This document shows positions 13,847 through 22,169 of a stretch of 22,169 bases of DNA, in pieces (positions within the stretch are counted from its first letter, which is position 1; every line of letters starts with the position of its first letter). This DNA is from Bacteroidetes bacterium UBA2234 (GTDB lineage: Bacteria; Bacteroidota; Bacteroidia; NS11-12g; UBA955). The translations under genes were made by a program, and so were the position numbers. The notes under the pieces are model-generated. The model did not search any database, was not told the DNA's origin, and saw only the letters and a program-made list of their open reading frames with translations. Where the stretch lies: NCBI GenBank assembly GCA_002347985.1, contig DDYM01000038.1, forward strand, positions 21,202 to 43,370, given 5' to 3'.

Positions 13847-16756
13847 ATGCAGAAAGGTAAGTTGTTTTTGTTGGATGGAATGGCTCTGATTTACAGGGCT
13901 TTCTTCGCTTTTATTCAGAATCCTCGCATCACTAGCACGGGATTAAATGCCAGTGCGATGATGGGGTTTACCAATACACTATTGGAAATTCTGCGCAAGC
14001 AAAAGCCAACGCACATTGCGGTTGTATTTGATACATCGGCACCAACGCAACGACATATTAAGTTTGAGGCCTACAAAGCGCAGAGAGAGGAAATGCCGGA
14101 GGATTTGAGAAAGAGCATTCCTTATATTTTCAGAATCATTGAAGGCTTTAATATCCCCGTGATTACAATGGATGGATATGAGGCGGATGATATCATAGGT
14201 ACTTTGGCGTGGAAAGCCGGCGATTTGGGATTTGATGTATTTATGATGACTCCCGACAAAGATTTTGGTCAGCTCGTCCGCGAAAATGTTAAAATTTACA
14301 AACCGGCTCGAATGGGCAATGGAGATGAAATTTTGGGTGTTGAGGAAATTCTGAAGAAATGGGAAATCCAAGATCCGAAGCAGGTGATTGATATTTTGGG
14401 GTTGTGGGGTGATGCATCAGACAATATTCCAGGTGTACCAGGTGTTGGTGAAAAGACGGCGAAAAAATTGATTCAGGAATTTGGCAGTATGGAGGCCATT
14501 CTGGAAAATACTGACAAACTCAAAGGCAAATTGCAGGAAAATATGCGATTGCATGCTGAACAGGCTAAAATCAGTAAATGGTTGGCTACGATTGATACGC
14601 AAGTACCCGTGGAATTGGATGTAAAGGGATTGGAATTGGAGCCAGTAAACGAGCCAGTTTTAAGGGAAGTGTTTGAAGAGTTGGAATTTAGAACGCTGAT
14701 GAGAAGAGTTCTCGGAGAGTCAGGAACTGATTCTAATTCAGGTCCAAATTCTGCTAATGCAGCCGCTGAAACTGAAACTTCGGCCAATTTAGGTACGGAT
14801 TTATTTGGTAATCCGATGCGGGCCGCAGCACCCAAGAAGGTTAAGCCAACGAATCCAAATCAAACTTCATTGTTTGGCAATGATGCAGTAAGTGCTGGGG
14901 ATGACATGGTTGTAGATGGCGTTTCTGAAGAAGAGCCGGTGACATATAAAACAATCGCTGATGTTGAACATAGCTATCGTATTGCAAATTCTTCACAGAC
15001 GATTGCTGAGTTGTTGTCAGAATTGGAGAAATCGGACGCATTCTGCTTTGATACAGAAACTACAGATGTTGAATCATTGCATGCTTCTTTGGTGGGGTTG
15101 TCATTTTCTACCGCATCATTTACGGGTTGGTACGTGCCGGTGCCCGAGGATCGTGTAGAAGCGATGGCTTTGTTGGAACAGTTTAAGTCGATTCTTGCAT
15201 CGTCTAAATTGAAAATCGCACAAAATATCAAATATGATATCTCAGTGATGGAAAATTATGGTGTTTCAGTAGCCTTACCAATGTTTGATACCATGCTAGC
15301 GCATTATTTGTTGGAGCCGGATCAACGACATAACATGCAATTGTTGAGTGAAAAGTTTTTGCAGTATTCGCCCATTCCGATTGAAACTTTGATTGGGAAA
15401 AAGGGCAAAACGCAGGGCAGTATGAAAGATGTTGATTTGGAGGCGATTGCGGAATATGCCACGGAGGATGCGGATATCACTTTTCAATTGTATGAAGTGT
15501 TGAAGCCTGCATTGGAAGAAAAGGGATTGTTGGGTTTGCTTATGGATGTAGAAATGCCTCTGGTGTTGGTTCTTGAAGCGATGGAGAGGCAGGGCGTGAA
15601 AGTGGATATTGATTTCTTGAAAGAGTATAGCAATCAGTTGTTGGGTCAGGTGAGAACTGTTCAGGCCGCCATTTTTGCGGATGCCGGAGGGGTATTTAAC
15701 ATCGCATCGGCGCAACAAGTGGGAAAGATATTGTTTGAACAGTTGAAATTGTCGGACAAGCCCAAGAAAACCAAAACAGGTCAGTATCAGACCGATGAGG
15801 AGACGCTGAATTCATTGTTGGGTAAGCACCCGATTGTGCAGAACATTTTGGATTTCAGGGCTTTGCAGAAATTGAAGAGCACGTATGTTGATGCATTACC
15901 CCTGTTGGTAGATGTCAACACTGGGAGGGTTCATACGCATTTTAATCAGGCAGTGGCTGCTACGGGCAGGTTGAGTAGTCAAAACCCCAATTTGCAAAAC
16001 ATCCCAATTCGCACAGAGTTGGGCCGGGAGATTCGAAAGGCGTTTGTCTCAAAAGGTGCAGATACAACCTTATTGAGTTTGGACTATTCTCAGATCGAGT
16101 TGCGAATTATTGCACATATTAGCGGTGATCCGGGAATGCAGGAAGCTTTTCAGCAGGGAATCGACATTCACACGGCAACGGCGGCGAAGGTTTGGGGTGT
16201 TGCCATTGAAGACGTTGACAAGGAAATGCGGAGAAAGGCGAAAACAGTAAACTTTGGAATCATCTACGGTATTTCGGCCTTTGGATTGAGTCAGCGTGTG
16301 GGAATCAGTAGAGGGGAAGCAAAAGAAATCATCGAAAATTACTTTAAACAGTTTGGTGGTGTTAAGAGATACATGGATGAAACGGTGAATAAGGCCAGAG
16401 AGAATGGCTATGTGGAAACCATATTGGGACGCCGAAGATATATGCGCGATATCAATTCAGCCAATGCTGTGATGCGCGGTTTTGCCGAGCGAAATGCGAT
16501 CAACGCCCCCATTCAGGGAAGTGCGGCTGATATGATTAAAGTGGCGATGATTCAAATTCATAACTGGTTAAATGAACAGAAGTTAAAAACTCGTATGATT
16601 TTGCAAGTACACGATGAATTGCTTTTTGATGTTCCCAACGATGAGTTGGAATTGGTTGAATCGAAAATCAAATATTTGATGGAAAATTCAATGCCATTGA
16701 GCATTCCAGTAGTCGTTGAATCCGGGACTGGAAACAATTGGCTAGAAGCACATTAA
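13847..16756 (+). CDS. polA: DNA polymerase I
   Basis: A 969-residue repair and Okazaki-fragment processing polymerase, started at the ATG at 13847 (QKGKLFLLDGMALIYRAFFA follows); an in-frame TTG at 13832 would add five residues. The 5' nuclease domain spans about 1-290, including DGYEADDIIGTLA, TPDKDFGQLV, and the helix-hairpin-helix DNIPGVPGVGEKTA. A low-complexity linker (about 292-370) contains two LFGN segments. The 3'-5' exonuclease domain looks active, with FDTET (Asp402, Glu404), IAQNIKYDI and YATEDADITFQLY. The polymerase domain has TGRLSSQNPNLQNIP, motif A DYSQIELR (Asp746), the O-helix region RRKAKTVNFGIIYG and motif C VHDE (Asp923). It ends 6 bp from the convergent porin gene. Confidence 0.98.
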   Translation: MQKGKLFLLDGMALIYRAFFAFIQNPRITSTGLNASAMMGFTNTLLEILRKQKPTHIAVVFDTSAPTQRHIKFEAYKAQREEMPEDLRKSIPYIFRIIEGFNIPVITMDGYEADDIIGTLAWKAGDLGFDVFMMTPDKDFGQLVRENVKIYKPARMGNGDEILGVEEILKKWEIQDPKQVIDILGLWGDASDNIPGVPGVGEKTAKKLIQEFGSMEAILENTDKLKGKLQENMRLHAEQAKISKWLATIDTQVPVELDVKGLELEPVNEPVLREVFEELEFRTLMRRVLGESGTDSNSGPNSANAAAETETSANLGTDLFGNPMRAAAPKKVKPTNPNQTSLFGNDAVSAGDDMVVDGVSEEEPVTYKTIADVEHSYRIANSSQTIAELLSELEKSDAFCFDTETTDVESLHASLVGLSFSTASFTGWYVPVPEDRVEAMALLEQFKSILASSKLKIAQNIKYDISVMENYGVSVALPMFDTMLAHYLLEPDQRHNMQLLSEKFLQYSPIPIETLIGKKGKTQGSMKDVDLEAIAEYATEDADITFQLYEVLKPALEEKGLLGLLMDVEMPLVLVLEAMERQGVKVDIDFLKEYSNQLLGQVRTVQAAIFADAGGVFNIASAQQVGKILFEQLKLSDKPKKTKTGQYQTDEETLNSLLGKHPIVQNILDFRALQKLKSTYVDALPLLVDVNTGRVHTHFNQAVAATGRLSSQNPNLQNIPIRTELGREIRKAFVSKGADTTLLSLDYSQIELRIIAHISGDPGMQEAFQQGIDIHTATAAKVWGVAIEDVDKEMRRKAKTVNFGIIYGISAFGLSQRVGISRGEAKEIIENYFKQFGGVKRYMDETVNKARENGYVETILGRRRYMRDINSANAVMRGFAERNAINAPIQGSAADMIKVAMIQIHNWLNEQKLKTRMILQVHDELLFDVPNDELELVESKIKYLMENSMPLSIPVVVESGTGNNWLEAH

Positions 16757-16762
16757 TTCAAC

Positions 16763-18889
16763 TTAGTTATAGAACTTCCAGTTTAACCCAAAGCGGATGC
16801 GATAAGGCTGTATGGGGTATCCGGCAACGTATTGATAGTGGGTGTTAAAGCCTGGAATGACGAAAATTTCGTTGATATGCTCGGCTTTAAGGAAGATATC
16901 GATCGTTTGAACTCTAGCGACAGCGTATAAATCCAATTCAAAATAATTGCCCAGATTGGTAAGATTGCTATGAACAATAAATGAGCCTGCATCGGGTCGG
17001 TAAGTGGTATTTTGAAATTTCGAGGTGTATTGGATGTTTGTCCCTAATGTTAGAATCATGGCTTTCTTGAAGGCGGGCATCTTGTATTCTAACGTGGTAG
17101 TTGTTCTCAGGACGGGCTGACCCATGTTGAAAATTGCGGGCAATGAAGAATTGAATGTTTTAATATTGGCTGTTTGATTGAAGTACAAGTGTTTACTGTG
17201 CGCAAAAAAATTCATCTCCATTTGATAGTACGCTTGAGTGCCAAATTGCGTAAAGGGAAGTGAATCAATGGATAATATTGGATTGATCCAGCTGCCAGTT
17301 CGAATCACAGCGAAAATTCCTGAGTTTCTTTGTCCAGAAGAGTCTGTGTGGTATTGAAAGGTAAATCGTCCTGCAATATATTTATCACCCGTGAGGTCGA
17401 ATTTGTTGTTAAAGATGAAATGATTTGCATAAAAATTTTGTTGGAAGAACGTCGCAGGCATAGCATTGTTTTGAGCTTCTGCATTAATTAACAAATACTT
17501 ATACCCTTGTTTATCGTTGTAAAATAACTTCCGGAATAGGTAACAACTGCCGAAAAGTTGATGTGAATTTTGAGCATTACCGGCATACATATAAGCTCCC
17601 TTGAATTGAAATGTGGGGTTTGGATGTCTGAACAATGAAAGAGAACCATCCAACTGAATCCCTGCGGATTGATATTTTAGAGATTTTTGGTTTTGAGTAA
17701 ACAATGCCAAGTTGGATTGATAGGCAGCGGTCTGAAACAAGTGTTGAGCATGAAATAGAAATAGACGGGTTGATTTTTTTATTCCTATGGAGTGATTGAC
17801 CAACTGCCAAACGTTACTATCATTAGTTTTGAGCGCAGTTCCAAAATATTGTTTTCCATAAAACGATGTATCTCTTTTGCTGTCTTTAAACTGAAATACG
17901 GTTTTTTCCCATGATAGCGTTTGAGTAATATAAAGCTTGCTTGTGATTTGATATTGCTGGTGTAATTGGTGATTATGGCTTGAAAATAATGATTTTGCCG
18001 TGGTTAATCTGGGGTTGTATGTACCTAATGGACGAATTTGGAATTTGCTTGAATCTACTGGAACGAAGAAATCGTTTTCCGATGCCAATCCCCCATTTTC
18101 TTGGCGGTGTCCTCGCTCCCAACCCAAGTAAACCACTTGTCTGTATTTGCCATTTTTGGATATTGAAAGCTGGTTTATATGGATATTTCGATGCGTGTTG
18201 TTTTGTAAAGAGCCAACGTATTGTTCCTGACTTGTAACGCTGGAGTAATCCAATGTGATATTGCTTCGAGCCCCAAAATTCTGGGTATGTAGTGCATTTA
18301 CCGCGATGGTTTTTCCAGGCCCTTGGAGATAATTGAATTTGGTAAAAGGAGCAAAGGCTCTGTGCAATCGTAAGTAAGGGTTATTGTCGAATGGCAACAG
18401 CCCAATTTGCAAAGGAGCAAAAGTTTGGATGGAATTGGAAGAAAAACCTGCACGACCGTTTTTGGATAAAAAGGATACATTATCGAATCCCATATAAGTG
18501 GGGCTTCCCGGCTCACCTAAATTGAATTGCTGTAAATTGTATCGATAGTTGTTTACATCCACAAGAGTAGTATCCATTTGAACTGTGGAATAGAGCAGCG
18601 TGTCACGCTTGTTTTTTGATGGTGTGGGTTGGTGAAGAAAGGGATTTTTGATTCCAAAAAAATCCAATGCAAAAAAGGGTTCTATCTTTAGCATTGTGCC
18701 TTTCGATGCAGTATCTTTGGTTACTTTCGTTGTGTCTGCGTTAGCATTTTTTGGACTTTGCATTTCGATGGCTTGTCCGAATAAATCAGATCCAGAGAAA
18801 ATGAGGTAAGCAATAGAAAATATGAGTAGGAGTTGCTTTTTCAATGGGTCCAGATTGGTAACGCAAATTTGCGAATAAAAATTGAACAT
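16763..18889 (-). CDS. Putative outer-membrane porin (Porin_10 family)
   Basis: A protein of up to 708 residues matching the Bacteroidota putative-porin family. The best landmarks are FFGIKNPFLHQP near the start of the mature part, MGFDNVSFLS, PFTKFNYLQGPGK and LGWERGHRQENGG, followed by many alternating aromatic/hydrophobic strands and the terminal strand RFGLNWKFYN, all as expected of a large beta-barrel. Two starts are possible: ATG at 18889, or TTG at 18844, which would give a cleaner signal peptide (KKQLLLIFSIAYLIFSGSDLFGQ region). With the later start, a 12-bp palindrome at 18862-18873 lies in the upstream region. The cargo is unknown. It converges on polA with 6 bp between stops and is divergent from the small membrane-protein gene. 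Confidence 0.75.
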   Translation of the reverse strand: MFNFYSQICVTNLDPLKKQLLLIFSIAYLIFSGSDLFGQAIEMQSPKNANADTTKVTKDTASKGTMLKIEPFFALDFFGIKNPFLHQPTPSKNKRDTLLYSTVQMDTTLVDVNNYRYNLQQFNLGEPGSPTYMGFDNVSFLSKNGRAGFSSNSIQTFAPLQIGLLPFDNNPYLRLHRAFAPFTKFNYLQGPGKTIAVNALHTQNFGARSNITLDYSSVTSQEQYVGSLQNNTHRNIHINQLSISKNGKYRQVVYLGWERGHRQENGGLASENDFFVPVDSSKFQIRPLGTYNPRLTTAKSLFSSHNHQLHQQYQITSKLYITQTLSWEKTVFQFKDSKRDTSFYGKQYFGTALKTNDSNVWQLVNHSIGIKKSTRLFLFHAQHLFQTAAYQSNLALFTQNQKSLKYQSAGIQLDGSLSLFRHPNPTFQFKGAYMYAGNAQNSHQLFGSCYLFRKLFYNDKQGYKYLLINAEAQNNAMPATFFQQNFYANHFIFNNKFDLTGDKYIAGRFTFQYHTDSSGQRNSGIFAVIRTGSWINPILSIDSLPFTQFGTQAYYQMEMNFFAHSKHLYFNQTANIKTFNSSLPAIFNMGQPVLRTTTTLEYKMPAFKKAMILTLGTNIQYTSKFQNTTYRPDAGSFIVHSNLTNLGNYFELDLYAVARVQTIDIFLKAEHINEIFVIPGFNTHYQYVAGYPIQPYRIRFGLNWKFYN
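18862..18873. promoter_or_regulatory. 12-bp perfect palindrome near the porin start
   Basis: CGCAAATTTGCG is a perfect inverted repeat between the two possible porin starts and 36 bp before the divergent gene. Its minus-strand reading includes CAAATTTG, a one-mismatch -7 box, with TTG 22 nt upstream. It may be an operator overlapping a promoter; no protein is known to bind it. Confidence 0.3.
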
Positions 18890-18908
18890 AACTCAAACAG
18901 AAAAATAG

Positions 18909-19409
18909 ATGCATTCAGGGACAATCATTTTATTGGCGTCGTGGATTGATCCGGAGTTTTTGTGGATGTTGGGTATTTTTTTCACGTGCTTTGTAAAGTA
19001 TGCGGTGGCTGCAGGCATGGCGGCTGCCCATTTTGAAAATCCCGCGTGGGGTTATTTAATCACAACGGTGGGTGGCATCGCAGCAGCCTTTTTTTGGATA
19101 TTTTTTGGCGATTGGGCACAAAGAAAAATTGTAACGTACAATTTGTGGATCAAACAGAAAAAAGGAAAGACGAGTTTGGATCATCCCAAGCGATTTAGCA
19201 AGAAGAACCGATGGTTGGTAAAAATCAAGAAAAACGGCGGATTGCCCATTTTGTGTTTCATTTCGCCAATTACAATTGGTGTAGCCCCTGGATGTTTGAT
19301 TGCCGTGGGATTTGAATCGGATCGTTTTAAAATTTGGCTTTATATGTCGGCCAGCATCGCTTTTTGGGGACTCATCATTTTTGGAAGTAAGTGGTTGATG
19401 GCCTCTTAA
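18909..19409 (+). CDS. Small integral membrane protein of unknown function
   Basis: A 166-residue protein with about four hydrophobic helices (about 5-28, 43-65, 113-135 and 142-162) and a very basic loop between the second and third (about 70-110, many Lys/Arg), which by the positive-inside rule should face the cytoplasm. The segment GLPILCFISPITIGVAPGCLIAVGF has the Gly/Pro-rich re-entrant character seen in small-multidrug-export-like (PF06695) and DedA-like proteins, but similarity is too weak to name a family. It has its own ATG close to the divergent porin, with no obvious SD. No operon partner is apparent; the next gene starts 164 bp later. Confidence 0.7.
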   Translation: MHSGTIILLASWIDPEFLWMLGIFFTCFVKYAVAAGMAAAHFENPAWGYLITTVGGIAAAFFWIFFGDWAQRKIVTYNLWIKQKKGKTSLDHPKRFSKKNRWLVKIKKNGGLPILCFISPITIGVAPGCLIAVGFESDRFKIWLYMSASIAFWGLIIFGSKWLMAS

Positions 19410-19573
19410 TACTGTGTTTTACAGGTCGTTTAAGTATAAATTGTATTGGAATCTGAGTCACATTCATTTATCAATCAAAGCCCGTTCTTGAAGAAAAACG
19501 TCACTTGTTTTATGTTATGATTCGGGTGAAATTTTTTCAGAATCCCCAAATAGTGAGTAAATTGTGCCTTCTT

Positions 19574-21622
19574 ATGCGCAAATCTCAGATTTTCACTGTG
19601 TTTTTGGGTGTTGTACTCTTGTTCAATGCTTGTAGGCGGGAGCCTCTTTCATGGGACAATCGGGTTGCTGCGCCATTGTTTAAATCGACATTAGGCTTAG
19701 GTCAGATTGATTCAAAATATTTGAATCACACAACTGCGGACAGCAGTTATAAGCTCAGTTATGAGAATTTGGTTTATACGTATCGAATGGCCAATGTGAG
19801 AGCTTACGATACGGGACTTACAGCATCGTTTACTTTAAAGAGGTTGAAATTAACGGACCGCTCCATTGTTCAGCAAATCACATTGGGACAAATCAATCCG
19901 TTGTTCAAACTTCTAGATGGTCAGACCGCCAACATTCCGGAGCAGAATCAAGGAAATTTAACACCGGTGGACATTGACGCGAGTGCCTTTTTTGAAACGG
20001 CTACTTTGGACAGTGGATTTTTAGACATCAGTATATCGAACAATTTGCCGGTAAAGGTGAAGTTGGTGATTTTTGAGTTAACCAATGCGGGTGATAATTC
20101 GGAGGTGGCGTATGATTCTTTTACGAATATTCCGATTGGCGGAAAGGTCACCAAGCGCATCGATTTAAGAAATAAAACGGTGACCAAGACTTTGAAAGGA
20201 AGTATCAAACAATTGGTTACAGAGGCGAGCAGTGGTCCTGTTTTGATTGATGCAAGCAAAGGGGTTGATCTTGAATTGAAGGTGTCTAGATTGCATCCTC
20301 GCTATGCTGTTGCGGCGTTTCCAACCCAGAATGTAATCGACCAAAACGAGGGTTTGACGGTCTTTATGGGAGGAGCCGAAGTGAAGTATTTCAAGGCCAA
20401 GGCAGGTCATTTGAAAATTCATTTGGCGAGTACGATCCAGGAGGATATGACGATGTTGTTTGAGATTCCGAGTGCCACAAAGGGGGGTAAGGTGTTGTCT
20501 ACGGTTGTTAAACTTCCAGCGGCCCAGCCCAACGGGGTAAGCACAAGGGATGAGTTTTTTGATTTGACGGATTATTTAATTGATTTCAGGGGTAAGAATC
20601 CGGATGTAAAGGATACGGTGAACACCTTTCACCAAATTTTGGTGGTTCGATTGGATAGCTCGGGCAGGAAAGTGGCGATAGGCTTGAGAGACAGTATACG
20701 CATCGATTATCGCATGGAATCGTTGATACCAGATTACGCGATTGGTTATATGGGACAAAGCCTGAATCAGAGCGGGGATCAGAAAGCACCTTTCGATTTG
20801 TTTAAGGGGTTGAATGGAGATTTGAAATTCAAGGATTTTAAGGTGAGTTTGATTGTGAGAAATAGCATTGGTGCTGAGGGAAGGATCAAAATCCATTCGT
20901 TGTCTGGGGAAAATGTGTTTACCAAGAACTCGGTGAAATTGAGTGCGATGCCGTTGAATAATGACATTTTGATTTCAGCGCCTCCATTCAAAAGAGATGC
21001 ATTTGTTGAATCTGAAATTGTACTTGATGGCACCAATTCTAATATCAAGTCGTTTATAGAGAATTTGCCACAGATGTTGGATTATAATCTGGATATTGAG
21101 ACAAACCCCAATGGGAATGTGAATTTGTACAAGGATTTTGTGTTCGACAATAGCAAAGTGGATGTGATAATGAAAGTGGAATTTCCTGCCGAGTTTTCGT
21201 TGAATGAATTTGTGCTCCGAGATACCCAAAGTGTTGATTGGAATGCAATTGCGGGATTGGATAGGATCAAATCGGCCAAGATGGATGTTCGCATCAAGAA
21301 CTCATTTCCTTTGGGCGCGAAGTTGCAGTTGATGTTGTTGGATGAAAAGGAGCAGGGCATCACAAGTTTGGATATTGATCCCACGGACAATGTCATTGAG
21401 CCGGGGGTAGTTGACGCCAAGGGTTATCCCACGGTTCCCTCGGAAACGGTCTTTTCGATTGGAATCGGCAGGGATAAAATTGACGCTTTGATGAAGGCCA
21501 AATTCATCGCCATTACAACTTCATTAACGGGTGATGGGAAGATGCAAAAGCTATACGATAACAGCAGTATAGGCATTTCAACAACGGTGGATTTTGAATA
21601 CGAGGTGAGATATGGCAAATAA
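19574..21622 (+). CDS. Large lipoprotein of unknown function with repeated beta-sandwich-like modules
   Basis: A 682-residue protein when started at the ATG at 19574, which places a signal peptide directly before the lipobox (LLFNAC, lipidated Cys near residue 20). The open frame reaches back to 19505 but those 23 residues precede the signal. The mature N-terminus (WDNRVAAPLFKSTLGLGQ) resembles a Bacteroidota family of lipoproteins with tryptophan-Asp followed by an APL motif; no function is described. Three spaced segments look related: ISNNLPVKVKL (about 154-164), VRNSIGAEGRI (about 428-438) and IKNSFPLGAKL (about 574-584), the type of edge strand seen in LEA/WHy-like beta-sandwich domains. 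The stop overlaps the next gene start by 11 nt, so the two are probably co-translated. It is likely on the periplasmic or outer face of the outer membrane. Confidence 0.75.
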   Translation: MRKSQIFTVFLGVVLLFNACRREPLSWDNRVAAPLFKSTLGLGQIDSKYLNHTTADSSYKLSYENLVYTYRMANVRAYDTGLTASFTLKRLKLTDRSIVQQITLGQINPLFKLLDGQTANIPEQNQGNLTPVDIDASAFFETATLDSGFLDISISNNLPVKVKLVIFELTNAGDNSEVAYDSFTNIPIGGKVTKRIDLRNKTVTKTLKGSIKQLVTEASSGPVLIDASKGVDLELKVSRLHPRYAVAAFPTQNVIDQNEGLTVFMGGAEVKYFKAKAGHLKIHLASTIQEDMTMLFEIPSATKGGKVLSTVVKLPAAQPNGVSTRDEFFDLTDYLIDFRGKNPDVKDTVNTFHQILVVRLDSSGRKVAIGLRDSIRIDYRMESLIPDYAIGYMGQSLNQSGDQKAPFDLFKGLNGDLKFKDFKVSLIVRNSIGAEGRIKIHSLSGENVFTKNSVKLSAMPLNNDILISAPPFKRDAFVESEIVLDGTNSNIKSFIENLPQMLDYNLDIETNPNGNVNLYKDFVFDNSKVDVIMKVEFPAEFSLNEFVLRDTQSVDWNAIAGLDRIKSAKMDVRIKNSFPLGAKLQLMLLDEKEQGITSLDIDPTDNVIEPGVVDAKGYPTVPSETVFSIGIGRDKIDALMKAKFIAITTSLTGDGKMQKLYDNSSIGISTTVDFEYEVRYGK

Positions 21623-22169
21623 GATTTTGGCGTTTCGGTTGTTTTTGGGTTTTTGTTTGATGTCGGTTAATCTGGCTAAAGCATCGGAGGATACGGCCGC
21701 AGTTATTGGTGCTTTACCGGTGAAAAAGTATGATTGTTTGGGTGCTTCATTGTCATTGCCGTTGCCCCCTGCCAAGCCTATCATTTATGAGGATTTGTTC
21801 CGGTATCAACTCGTTACAGGGTCCAATGTTTTACCGTTTTCTTTTATGGGAAAAATGGCATTTGGAGGGTATATCACACCACAGGCCACTGAGTCTGTAG
21901 AAAATCGTTTGCAATCAAAAAATAGAGCTGGGTATATGCAAACCCTAGGGGTGGTTGTTTACCCTATGAGAAAAAGGTTTAAATCGAACGAATATCATAT
22001 GGCGAATAATAAAACTGAGATCGTATCTATTGGTATTCGAAGTATGCAAATGGCGGGTATTACGTTTTCTGACGATGCGTATCGATTGGTTTTTCGGGGC
22101 AACGGATATTACAAGGGTAAGACATTGGATGTGGGAAGCAATCACTTTTATGCGTTGGGCATGAATACG
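21612..22169 (+). CDS. DUF5723-like outer-membrane protein, 3' end cut by window
   Basis: The first 186 residues of an exported protein that continues past the window. ATG at 21612 overlaps the upstream lipoprotein stop by 11 nt. A signal peptide (about 1-24, LFLGFCLMSVNLAKA then SEDT) is followed by short beta-strand-like segments with Gly, Tyr and Asn, including GGYITPQ, NRAGYMQTLGVVVYP and RGNGYYKG. This matches the N-terminal part of DUF5723-type beta-barrel proteins of Bacteroidota, although I only see about a third to a half of such a protein, so the family name is tentative. Translational coupling with the lipoprotein suggests they form one envelope assembly. Confidence 0.65.
   Translation, partial: MANKILAFRLFLGFCLMSVNLAKASEDTAAVIGALPVKKYDCLGASLSLPLPPAKPIIYEDLFRYQLVTGSNVLPFSFMGKMAFGGYITPQATESVENRLQSKNRAGYMQTLGVVVYPMRKRFKSNEYHMANNKTEIVSIGIRSMQMAGITFSDDAYRLVFRGNGYYKGKTLDVGSNHFYALGMNT

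Noticed and set aside
14702..14960. Low-complexity stretch in polA as a frameshift or insertion
   Set aside because: The frame stays open and the stretch lies at the natural linker between the 5' nuclease and exonuclease domains, a variable-length region in this family.
1..22169. Mobile element, defence island, CRISPR array or RNA gene
   Set aside because: I found no transposase, integrase, direct-repeat array, restriction or toxin gene, and no tRNA- or rRNA-like sequence; gene content is mostly core and envelope functions.

Overview
The window is about 22 kb of chromosomal DNA that looks like a member of the Bacteroidota. The evidence is the family set: a DUF2795 small acidic protein, a Porin_10-type putative porin, DUF6427- and DUF5723-like proteins, a membrane TPR regulator with a LuxR-type helix-turn-helix, and an MsbA-like ABC transporter. 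Several starts also have TAnnTTTG-type -7 elements upstream, and clear Shine-Dalgarno sequences are largely absent. The class cannot be fixed from this sequence. Base composition is moderate to AT-rich and looks uniform. I see no insertion sequence, phage gene, CRISPR array, tRNA or rRNA.

Layout. 1-3719: the 3' part of an ABC exporter converges on ftsH. 3720-4111: a gene-free divergent region. 4112-8500: a membrane-anchored TPR/HTH regulator converges with 17 nt overlap on kynU; kynU is divergent from a MarR-type regulator, which in turn converges with 4 nt overlap on a catechol-type O-methyltransferase. 8568-9992: a very acidic DUF2795 protein with its own promoter candidate and terminator, converging on hflX. 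10076-12545: a secreted protein of unknown function overlaps by 8 nt a polytopic DUF6427-like membrane protein. 12555-13812: an ACP-phosphodiesterase-like protein is divergent from a lipoprotein-type MsrB. 13847-18889: polA converges on a putative porin. 18909-19409: a small membrane protein. 19574-22169: a large lipoprotein overlaps by 11 nt a DUF5723-like protein that runs off the window.

Most of the content is housekeeping or envelope function: quality control (FtsH, HflX, MsrB), replication and repair (PolA), tryptophan/kynurenine metabolism (KynU), and outer-membrane proteins. Gene packing is tight, and several convergent pairs share or nearly share their stop codons. I do not see a convincing new defence or mobile system. 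The best leads are the translationally coupled lipoprotein/DUF5723-like pair, the orphan membrane regulator, the shared-stop and antisense-terminator arrangements, and the possible leaderless GTG-start genes.
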